Source: Firmicutes bacterium UBA7709 (GTDB lineage Bacteria > Bacillota_A > Clostridia > Peptostreptococcales > Anaerovoracaceae). From it: a stretch of 9,430 nt of DNA. The position numbers and the translations under genes are program-made. Below the pieces are notes generated by a model. The model was not told where the DNA came from. It saw only the letters and a program-made list of their open reading frames with translations, and ran no database searches. This document shows, in pieces, positions 1-5,338 of the stretch. The stretch is from positions 1 through 9,430 of the forward strand of contig DLFX01000056.1 of the NCBI GenBank assembly GCA_002482405.1, read 5' to 3'. Within the stretch, counting starts at the first letter, position 1; every line of letters begins with the position of its first letter.

Positions 1-538
1 ATGTGAACAGATTTTTGACCGGCGTCTTGTAAAGCGCCGCAGCCAGTATGGTCGCAATGACGGTTCCGACGCTGAACTGGAGGATATTCCACGGAATCCC
101 CAGAGCCGCTACGACAAAGTTGCCATAAATTATGCCTTCCGCCACATAGTAGCCGGCGGCCATGAAGAGCCCTGCCAGGATCATGCCGATGAGCTGGTAA
201 AGGGGGACGCCAAAAATGCTCTTCCCCGGTTTATGCATCGCCTTTAAAATGAAGAGCCCCATCACGGCGCCCATGATACCCTTGATCACAAGCGTCCAGG
301 GCGCCCAGATCGCATATCCCACCAGAATGTCAGCCAGGGCGGATCCCACTCCCGAGGCCAGCGCGCCGTGTTTCCATCCCAGGATCAGCACGCTGAGGAA
401 GATCATGGCGTCGCCCAGGTGGATATATCCGGTGGTGAACGGATTCGGTATGACAAGGATCATGGTGGCTACGACGATCATCGCCATCATCAGTCCCGTT
501 AAAATAATCTTTGTTGTTCTGTCTTTATTTGCAGCCAT
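1..538 (-). CDS. ECF transporter S component (substrate-binding membrane subunit), partial at left edge
   Basis: Reading leftwards from ATG at 538-536, an open frame of 179 codons runs off the window without a stop. The product is very hydrophobic and fits the ECF-type riboflavin-transporter-like S component family (the PF07155 type). After the first membrane segment comes the family signature: GYIHLGDA (about residues 37-44), a Gly/Ala-rich helix with GSALADIL, then GYAIWAPWTLVIKG. Members of this family bind a vitamin or precursor in the membrane and work with shared energising subunits EcfA, EcfA' and EcfT, none of which is visible here. An AGGAGT ribosome binding site lies 8 bases before the start. 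The gene diverges from a MocR-type regulator, which in Bacillota often controls vitamin B6 genes. A pyridoxine or pyridoxal substrate is therefore a reasonable guess, but the substrate cannot be read from the sequence; riboflavin, thiamine precursors or another vitamin remain possible. The C-terminus lies outside the window. Confidence 0.85.
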   Translation of the reverse strand, partial: MAANKDRTTKIILTGLMMAMIVVATMILVIPNPFTTGYIHLGDAMIFLSVLILGWKHGALASGVGSALADILVGYAIWAPWTLVIKGIMGAVMGLFILKAMHKPGKSIFGVPLYQLIGMILAGLFMAAGYYVAEGIIYGNFVVAALGIPWNILQFSVGTVIATILAAALYKTPVKNLFT

Positions 539-546
539 TTTTCATC

Positions 547-552
547 ACTCCT
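547..552 (-). promoter_or_regulatory. Ribosome binding site of the ECF S component
   Basis: On the minus strand AGGAGT precedes ATG 538-536 with an 8-base gap. A second ATG at 546-544, between this site and the chosen start, is in another frame, so the start at 538 is supported both by spacing and by the good N-terminal membrane segment that follows. Confidence 0.7.
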
Positions 553-599
553 GTCGAAAATGTCAAAACTCGCCTTTTGCGCAATGCAAAGCCAAGCCG

Positions 600-628
600 T
601 TGACATATGATCTATCTAATACTATAAT
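600..628 (+). promoter_or_regulatory. Consensus sigma-A promoter directed toward the MocR regulator
   Basis: TTGACA at 600-605 and TATAAT at 623-628 are separated by exactly 17 bases, a perfect match to the housekeeping promoter consensus. Transcription would start near 635 and give a leader of about 210 nt before the regulator's ATG at 845. The leader contains the tandem operator-like repeat at 751-822. No equally good minus-strand promoter for the divergent ECF gene was found. The best minus-strand candidates in the same AT-rich stretch match only weakly. Confidence 0.75.
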
Positions 629-750
629 ACCCTTATATTGTAATTAAATGAATATGCAATTATAATTATTTTCTTATATACAGTTTCCCTGATTGCGGTA
701 AATTTTGTGAATATAGTTTGAATTGTTTTAAAATTAGTTAACATTTCGTC

Positions 751-822
751 AGTACAGTTTCGACGAAACTCCGCCGTGAGAAAAGAGTACAATTCCGGTG
801 GAACTCCGCCGTGTAGAAAGAG
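751..822. repeat. Tandem 35-bp direct repeat with internal palindromes, probable MocR operator
   Basis: Two 37-base copies (751-787 and 786-822) start 35 bases apart and match at 29 of 37 positions. Each begins AGTACA and contains an identical 12-mer, AACTCCGCCGTG (767-778 and 802-813). Within each copy lies a dyad: copy 1 has the perfect palindrome AGTTTCGACGAAACT (757-771 region), copy 2 the imperfect ATTCCGGTGGAACT. One mirrored pair changes together (T-A in copy 1, C-G in copy 2). Direct repeats are the usual recognition pattern of MocR regulators such as GabR and PdxR, and these sit just upstream of the regulator gene, so autoregulation is likely. A lone TACAGTTTC at 679-687 repeats the left part of copy 1 closer to the ECF gene. 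Function is inferred from position and symmetry. Confidence 0.7.
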
Positions 823-844
823 ATAACAGACAGGAGGTTTTGTT

Positions 845-2269
845 ATGAAGGCCATCATTCCGGATTTTCAGAGCGACTCCACGGCTCCGCTGTATCTGCA
901 GCTTTATCAGTATATAAAAACCGCGATCCTCGAAGGCAGCATCCTTCCCAGGGAAAAGCTTCCGTCTCTGCGAAGCCTTTCCAAAAGCCTGGGCCTTAGC
1001 CTCACCACCATTGAGCTGGCGTATAATCAGCTCCTGGTGGAAGGATATATTTTCAGCAAGCCTCAGTCGGGATACTTTGTCAATCAGGTTTCCGCAGGCA
1101 TGGGAAGCGTTCCCGAGAGCAAGGTTCCGGAACCCCGGGAAACCGTTCCCGTTCAGCCGGCAGAGCTTGCTTACGATTTTGAGGAAAACGGCTATTATGA
1201 CTTGTCCTGCTTCGATTTCATCAAATGGAAAAAGTGCGTCAACCAGGTGCTTACCGAATATCCCCGGCTGCTGCTGCGGGAAAGCGATCCAAAGGGGGAA
1301 AACGCTCTGCGCCTGGAAATTTCAAGATACGTCTACCAGTCGAGAGGAGTGACCTGCACCCCCGATCAGATCGTCATCGGCGCGGGAACGCAGCAGATCA
1401 TGGGCCAGCTCTGCACCATCCTGAACAGGATGGGCGTGAAGCATGTCACAGTGGAAGATCCGGGCTATCTGCCCGTAAGAAACATTTTCCGGGACCGGGA
1501 CTTTGCCATCACCTCGGTGCCCGTCGGAAAAGAGGGGATCGCTATTTCCAAGCTTCCGGCCAATATCCGGTCCGCCGTGTATGTGAGCCCGTCCAATCAG
1601 TTTCCCACAGGCTATGTGATGCCCATCGGAAAGCGCTATGAGCTGTTGGACTGGGCGCTGAAAAACGACAGCATCATCATCGAGGATGATTACGACAGCG
1701 AACTGCGCTATTTCGGCAAGCCGATTCCCGCCCTTCAGGGGCTGGACCACAACCAGCGGGTGGTCTACCTGGGTTCCTTTTCCTCGACCCTGTTTCCGTC
1801 CATCAAGATCAGCTACATGGTGCTGCCCGCCGACATGGCGGCCATCTTTGACACGTTCCGGGGAGACTACACCCAGACCTGCTCAAAGACGGAACAGCTG
1901 ACTCTGGCGATCTACATGTCAAAGGGACTGTACCAGACGAATATAAAAAAGCTGCGAACCCTGTATGCCCAGAAGCTCCAGACGGTTCTCGCCGCTTTCA
2001 ATAAATACGGGGCCGATTTTATCAAGCCCGTCAACAGTTCATCCGGCGTCAACATGCTCATCAGCGTAAAGAGCAGAAAGCCCCTCGACACCCTGTGCAG
2101 CGAGGCCCGGGAGCTCGGCATCAGCACGCTCCCCATCGCAGCCTTTACGGAAACGCCGGAAAAATCCACCACGACGCTTATCTTTTACTACAATCAAATT
2201 CCGCTGGAGAAAATAGAGCCTGCGCTGAAAGGCCTGATCAAAAAATGGCAGACAAACGCGAGGGGCTAA
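845..2269 (+). CDS. MocR/GabR/PdxR-type transcriptional regulator (GntR HTH fused to aminotransferase-like domain)
   Basis: This 474-residue protein has the MocR layout and usual length. Residues about 10-78 form a GntR winged helix-turn-helix (LPSLRSLSKSLGLS, then the wing QSGYFV). A linker follows, then a fold-type I aminotransferase domain from about residue 115 to the end. Cofactor-site motifs are visible: GAGTQQ (179-184), EDPGY, SPSNQFPTG (248-256) and EDDYDSELRY (280-289), whose Asp281 and Tyr283 match the PLP-contacting Asp279 and Tyr281 of GabR. The lysine that should form the PLP Schiff base is absent: the motif usually written SFSK reads SFSS (311-314), followed by TLFPSIK, so Ser314 stands where GabR has Lys312. 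The start is set by AGGAGG at 832-837, 7 bases upstream. It diverges from the ECF S component and follows a repeat that looks like its own operator. Likely target: itself and the S component. The ligand is uncertain; PLP or another B6 vitamer is a guess complicated by the missing lysine. Confidence 0.92.
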   Translation: MKAIIPDFQSDSTAPLYLQLYQYIKTAILEGSILPREKLPSLRSLSKSLGLSLTTIELAYNQLLVEGYIFSKPQSGYFVNQVSAGMGSVPESKVPEPRETVPVQPAELAYDFEENGYYDLSCFDFIKWKKCVNQVLTEYPRLLLRESDPKGENALRLEISRYVYQSRGVTCTPDQIVIGAGTQQIMGQLCTILNRMGVKHVTVEDPGYLPVRNIFRDRDFAITSVPVGKEGIAISKLPANIRSAVYVSPSNQFPTGYVMPIGKRYELLDWALKNDSIIIEDDYDSELRYFGKPIPALQGLDHNQRVVYLGSFSSTLFPSIKISYMVLPADMAAIFDTFRGDYTQTCSKTEQLTLAIYMSKGLYQTNIKKLRTLYAQKLQTVLAAFNKYGADFIKPVNSSSGVNMLISVKSRKPLDTLCSEARELGISTLPIAAFTETPEKSTTTLIFYYNQIPLEKIEPALKGLIKKWQTNARG

Positions 2270-2287
2270 TGTATACTTGTTTTGACG

Positions 2288-2317
2288 GCAGCAGTTTCAA
2301 AAATGAAACAGAGCTGC
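2288..2317. promoter_or_regulatory. Dyad upstream of the sigma-54 activator gene
   Basis: GTTTCAAAAATGAAAC (2294-2309) is a perfect 6-bp inverted repeat around AAAA. It is extended after a small internal asymmetry by GCAGC (2288-2292) and GCTGC (2313-2317). No T-run follows, so it is not an intrinsic terminator. It lies in the 102-bp gap between the MocR gene and the activator gene and shares GTTTCAAAA with the dyad at 3900-3911 in front of the sigma-54 promoter. This suggests an operator, possibly of the activator itself. No convincing sigma-A promoter was found in the gap, so the activator may be read through from the MocR gene. Confidence 0.35.
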
Positions 2318-2371
2318 GGGATTACAGAGGCAGGTTGGGGTTCCAACATATATTGTAATGGAGAGTGCGGT

Positions 2372-3766
2372 ATGATTAACGAACTGTTTAAAGATCATGG
2401 TAAAGAGTTGCTTGAACTGTTAAATTATTTAAAGGTAGGCGTGTACATCACCAATGGAAAAGGCTGCACGATCCTCGTAAATGACGAATCCTGCCGCACC
2501 GGAGGCTTGACGCGGCAGGAAGTTACCGGCAGGTTTATGCAGGACCTGGAGAGAGAAGGATATGTAAAGGAATCCATCACGCTAAAAACCCTGAAGAGCA
2601 AAAAATCGGAAACCATGGTACAAGCCCTGGGCGACGGCGGGGAATGCATCGCGATTTCGCAGCCGGTATTTGAAAACGGAAAGCTCCAATACGTTATCAT
2701 TACGGAAAGGGATGCTACGGAAACGAAAAATCTGCGGGATTTGCTGGAAAAAAATGAAGAAAAAACTTTGCAATATGAAGAAGAAATAAGGCATTTGTTA
2801 AACCGGGATATCAGGAAGTTTGAGAATGTGATCGCTTCCGACGAGAAGAGCAAAGCCAAGGTTGAGCAGATTCAACGGATCGCCGCTTTGGATACAACCG
2901 TGTTATTGTCAGGGGAATCGGGTACAGGTAAGGAAGTCTATGCAAACCTGCTGTATAAGAACAGCAAAAGAGTAAACAAACCCTTTATCAAGGTCAACTG
3001 CGCGGCTATTCCGGAACATCTCCTGGAATCTGAGATGTTCGGATATGAGAAGGGGGCTTTTACCGGCGCCGAAAAAAAGGGCAAGAGAGGATATTTTGAG
3101 CTTGCCAATGGAGGTACCCTTTTCCTTGATGAAATAAGTGAAATGCCAATACATCTTCAGTCAAAGCTTTTGCGGGCGCTCCAGGAACATGAGATCATGC
3201 GGATCGGAGGTCAGGATTCAATAAAAGTAGACGTGCGTTTGATCGCCGCTACAAATATTGATTTACTGCAGGCGGTCAACGACGGTAGATTCCGAAAAGA
3301 TCTATATTACAGAGTCGCAGTCATGCCGATAGAGATACCGCCGCTGAGGGAAAGGCCGGAGGATATCAGAGCTCTGGCGCTGTACTTTACCGATGAATGC
3401 AACAGGAAGTATAAAGTGAACAAAAAAATAAGCCAGAAGGCGATAGAGGCGCTGGAGAATTATAAGTGGCCCGGCAACGTAAGGGAATTGCAGAATATCA
3501 TTGAAAGAAGCGTGATCAGTTTTGACGGTGACGAAATCACAGGGTTTCAAATTGAACGGATGCTGTACCCTAAAGTCGAATACCCTGATTTCATCGATTT
3601 GGAAAACGGCGATAAAACATTTGACGAGCTTATTTCCAGCTATGAAGAACAGATCATTCTTTCCGCGCTGCGGCGAAGCAAGAACGCAAGCGAAGCGGCG
3701 AAAAGGCTGCATATAAATAAATCTACCATGAGCAGGAAGATGGCGAAGCATAAAATAGACTACTGA
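2372..3766 (+). CDS. Sigma-54-dependent transcriptional activator (PAS - AAA+ - Fis/TyrR-type HTH)
   Basis: This 464-residue enhancer-binding protein uses ATP hydrolysis to open promoters held by sigma-54 RNA polymerase. Residues about 10-115 resemble a PAS sensor domain (GVYITNGKGCTILVND...). A charged coiled-coil linker spans about 118-145. The AAA+ core carries Walker A GESGTGKE (181-188), the sigma-54-contacting loop GAFTGA (228-233), Walker B TLFLDE (249-254) and a downstream FRKDLYYR with the expected arginines. The C-terminal 40 residues form a helix-turn-helix (SEAAKRLHINKSTMSRKM) of the Fis/TyrR type. There is no receiver domain, so the signal is probably a ligand on the PAS domain rather than phosphorylation. 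The start chosen at 2372 has GGAGAG 6 bases upstream. The frame stays open back to an ATG at 2282, but the extra 30 residues resemble no domain and that start has no good ribosome site. A strong terminator follows, then a sigma-54 promoter serving the next two genes, its likely targets. Confidence 0.93.
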   Translation: MINELFKDHGKELLELLNYLKVGVYITNGKGCTILVNDESCRTGGLTRQEVTGRFMQDLEREGYVKESITLKTLKSKKSETMVQALGDGGECIAISQPVFENGKLQYVIITERDATETKNLRDLLEKNEEKTLQYEEEIRHLLNRDIRKFENVIASDEKSKAKVEQIQRIAALDTTVLLSGESGTGKEVYANLLYKNSKRVNKPFIKVNCAAIPEHLLESEMFGYEKGAFTGAEKKGKRGYFELANGGTLFLDEISEMPIHLQSKLLRALQEHEIMRIGGQDSIKVDVRLIAATNIDLLQAVNDGRFRKDLYYRVAVMPIEIPPLRERPEDIRALALYFTDECNRKYKVNKKISQKAIEALENYKWPGNVRELQNIIERSVISFDGDEITGFQIERMLYPKVEYPDFIDLENGDKTFDELISSYEEQIILSALRRSKNASEAAKRLHINKSTMSRKMAKHKIDY

Positions 3767-3787
3767 TTTCCATAGCGCCAGATTTCA

Positions 3788-3819
3788 AAAAAACGGTTGC
3801 TAATGTGCAACCGTTTTTT
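3788..3819 (+). terminator. Rho-independent terminator after the sigma-54 activator gene
   Basis: A 13-bp stem (3788-3800 with 3807-3819) has the GC core CGGTTGC/GCAACCG and loop TAATGT. It is flanked by an A-run on the left and a T-run on the right, followed by further T-rich sequence. It begins 21 bases after the stop codon at 3764-3766. The flanking A-tract means it could also work on the other strand, although no minus-strand gene enters here. Confidence 0.9.
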
Positions 3820-3833
3820 GTTTTTGAAACAAA
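3817..3833. promoter_or_regulatory. Candidate upstream activator site 1 (perfect 7-3-7 dyad)
   Basis: TTTGTTTTTGAAACAAA is a perfect palindrome with 7-bp arms around TTG. It lies about 160 bp upstream of the expected sigma-54 transcription start, within the usual range for enhancer sites. Its left arm overlaps the T-run of the terminator, so part of the symmetry could be incidental. Confidence 0.4.
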
Positions 3834-3899
3834 TTAGTTAGAAAAATCAGGCTTATTTGTAACGCGCATTCCGGTCAAATCGTGAAAAAAAATATTATA

Positions 3900-3911
3900 T
3901 TGTTTCAAAAC
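3900..3911. promoter_or_regulatory. Candidate upstream activator site 2
   Basis: TTGTTTCAAAAC is nearly the reverse complement of GTTTTTGAAACAA at 3820-3832 (one T fewer). It also shares GTTTCAAAA with the dyad at 2294-2302 before the activator gene. It sits about 80 bp upstream of the expected sigma-54 start. Paired, similar sites at roughly -160 and -80 are what an enhancer-binding protein would need, but the sequence is AT-rich and chance similarity is possible. Confidence 0.4.
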
Positions 3912-3960
3912 GCCGTAAACTTCGCATTCTAAAGATACAGAAAAGTCAGAAAAGAATGTA

Positions 3961-3976
3961 TGGCACGATATATGCT
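3961..3976 (+). promoter_or_regulatory. Sigma-54 (-24/-12) promoter of the dehydrogenase-permease operon
   Basis: TGGCACGATATATGCT matches the sigma-54 consensus TGGCAC-N5-TTGCA/T closely. The -24 element is exact, and the invariant GG (3962-3963) and GC (3974-3975) are exactly 10 bases apart. The predicted start is near 3987, giving a leader of about 60 nt. It lies immediately downstream of a sigma-54 activator gene and upstream of the only two plus-strand genes that follow, so the assignment is strong. The rest of the 3767-4047 gap holds the terminator and two dyads described separately; no gene is visible in it. Confidence 0.88.
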
Positions 3977-4047
3977 AAATTTAATAGATACAATTGTGAC
4001 TTACCGGTAGGATTCCAACTTGTTTGTATGTGAAAGGAGAATACAGC

Positions 4048-5277
4048 ATGATGAAATTAGTATTGCTCGGAGCTGGGCTGCAGGGCAATATTGCGGCGAC
4101 TGACCTCTGCGACAAAGAGCTCAGTCCAGATGCAAAAGAAATTACAGTTTGTGATTATGATTTTGAAAAGGCTAAAGCTGTAGCCGACAAGTTCGGACTG
4201 AAAGCCGTACAGCTTGACGTCAGGGACCATAGCGCACTTATAGAGGCGATCAGGGGCGCAGATGTCGTTATTAACTGCGTTCAGTACAATTGGAATGTTG
4301 ATATTATGAAAGCCTGCCTTGAAGTTAAAGCAAATTACATAGACCTGGGCGGGTTATTCCATGTTACGAGAAAGCAATTTGAACTGGATAAGGAATTCAA
4401 GGAAGCCGGTTTAGTCGCAGTGCTTGGAATGGGCAGCACGCCGGGCACCATCGGCGTTATGGCGGGCTATGCCGCTTCAAAGCTGGACACCGTCAAAACC
4501 GCCAGGGCGCTGTGCGCATGCGGTGATTTTACGAGAACAGACGCGGTCATCGGCATCCCCTATTCCCTTCTGACCGTCATGGAAGAGCATACCATGGAGC
4601 CCTGGGAATTTGAAGACGGTGAATTCCATCCGGTGGCGCCGGGCAGCGGCAAGGAAATGATCGCATTTTCAGAACCGATTGGACTTGCAGAGGCTTTTTA
4701 TTGCATCCATTCGGAGCCCGCGACTTTCGCAAGGTCGTTTGCTGATAAGGGAATAAAAAATGCGTCGTTTAAGCTTTCTCTGCCTAAGGAGTTTGAGGAT
4801 CGCGTCAAATTTCTTGCCGATGTAGGTTTTTCAACGGAAGAGCCCGTAAAGGCCGGCGGCGTGGAAGTGAATCCCCTTAAGAGCATGGTCGCTGTAGTCA
4901 ACAGGTATCTTGAGAGATATGACGCCTCAAACGATGGGGAACTCAATGATTGCGACGTTTTGAGAGCAGAAGTTGTCGGGACAAAAGATGGGGTCGAAAA
5001 AGAAATAATCGTTGAATCTGTCATAAGAACGAGTGAAAAGTGGGGATTTATGGCAGGCGCTCTCGATACGGGAGTTCCGCCTTCAATCGTGGCGCAGATG
5101 ATATGCAAAGGCATTATCACTGAAAAGGGGGCCTGCGCGGCTGAACAATGCGTACCCCCCCTGCCGTTCTTCAAGGAAATTGCGAAAAGAGGCATGCCCG
5201 TTTTCTGTGAAGAAAAGACTCCCCTTTCATCAGATGATTTTAAGCAGCTGAACGAAGCGATGAATAAGCCTAAATGA
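4048..5277 (+). CDS. Saccharopine dehydrogenase family oxidoreductase, lysine 6-dehydrogenase-like
   Basis: This 409-residue dehydrogenase starts with a Rossmann fold: GAGLQG at residues 8-13, after a short hydrophobic strand. An acidic CDYD at the end of the second strand favours NAD(H) over NADP(H). VINCVQYN, NYIDLGG and GMGSTPGTIGV follow the family pattern, and the middle part carries the HSEPATFARSF block seen in lysine-6-dehydrogenase-like members. Lysine 6-dehydrogenase deaminates the side-chain amino group of lysine to a semialdehyde that cyclises to piperideine-6-carboxylate. Other family members act on saccharopine or carboxynorspermidine, so substrate is inferred mainly from the LysP-like permease next door. 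ATG 4048 is chosen because AGGAGA ends 7 bases upstream; ATG 4051 is an alternative, and an in-frame TTG at 4024 lies upstream of the ribosome site. It is the first gene after the sigma-54 promoter, with the permease 61 bases downstream. Confidence 0.85.
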   Translation: MMKLVLLGAGLQGNIAATDLCDKELSPDAKEITVCDYDFEKAKAVADKFGLKAVQLDVRDHSALIEAIRGADVVINCVQYNWNVDIMKACLEVKANYIDLGGLFHVTRKQFELDKEFKEAGLVAVLGMGSTPGTIGVMAGYAASKLDTVKTARALCACGDFTRTDAVIGIPYSLLTVMEEHTMEPWEFEDGEFHPVAPGSGKEMIAFSEPIGLAEAFYCIHSEPATFARSFADKGIKNASFKLSLPKEFEDRVKFLADVGFSTEEPVKAGGVEVNPLKSMVAVVNRYLERYDASNDGELNDCDVLRAEVVGTKDGVEKEIIVESVIRTSEKWGFMAGALDTGVPPSIVAQMICKGIITEKGACAAEQCVPPLPFFKEIAKRGMPVFCEEKTPLSSDDFKQLNEAMNKPK

Positions 5278-5338
5278 GCATCGCTTTAAAATCCGGTATT
5301 GTTGAATTTAATATTTGGAGATCAGAAAAGGAGAAACG

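Noticed and set aside
576..590. TTTGC-GCAAT-GCAAA inverted repeat in the ECF gene leader
   Set aside because: A 5-bp stem is too short to call a terminator, riboswitch or operator, and no known riboswitch core is visible around it.
216..647. A 143-residue plus-strand open frame
   Set aside because: It is antisense to the clear ECF S component and its protein resembles nothing; it also ends in AT-rich intergenic DNA.
622..858. A 78-residue minus-strand open frame across the MocR upstream region
   Set aside because: It overlaps the regulator start and the operator repeat, has no ribosome site or recognisable domain, and its internal repeat simply reflects the DNA repeat.
2333..2347. GTTGGGGTTCCAAC before the activator gene, resembling GGTAGGATTCCAAC at 4006-4019 before the dehydrogenase
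   Set aside because: Only TTCCAAC is shared exactly, and the 5-bp inverted repeat is absent from the second copy; chance is the simpler explanation.
3302..3751. A 149-residue minus-strand open frame
   Set aside because: It lies entirely inside the sigma-54 activator gene, whose AAA+ and HTH motifs are unambiguous.
4698..5195. A 165-residue minus-strand open frame
   Set aside because: It is antisense to the dehydrogenase, has no ribosome site and no recognisable motif.
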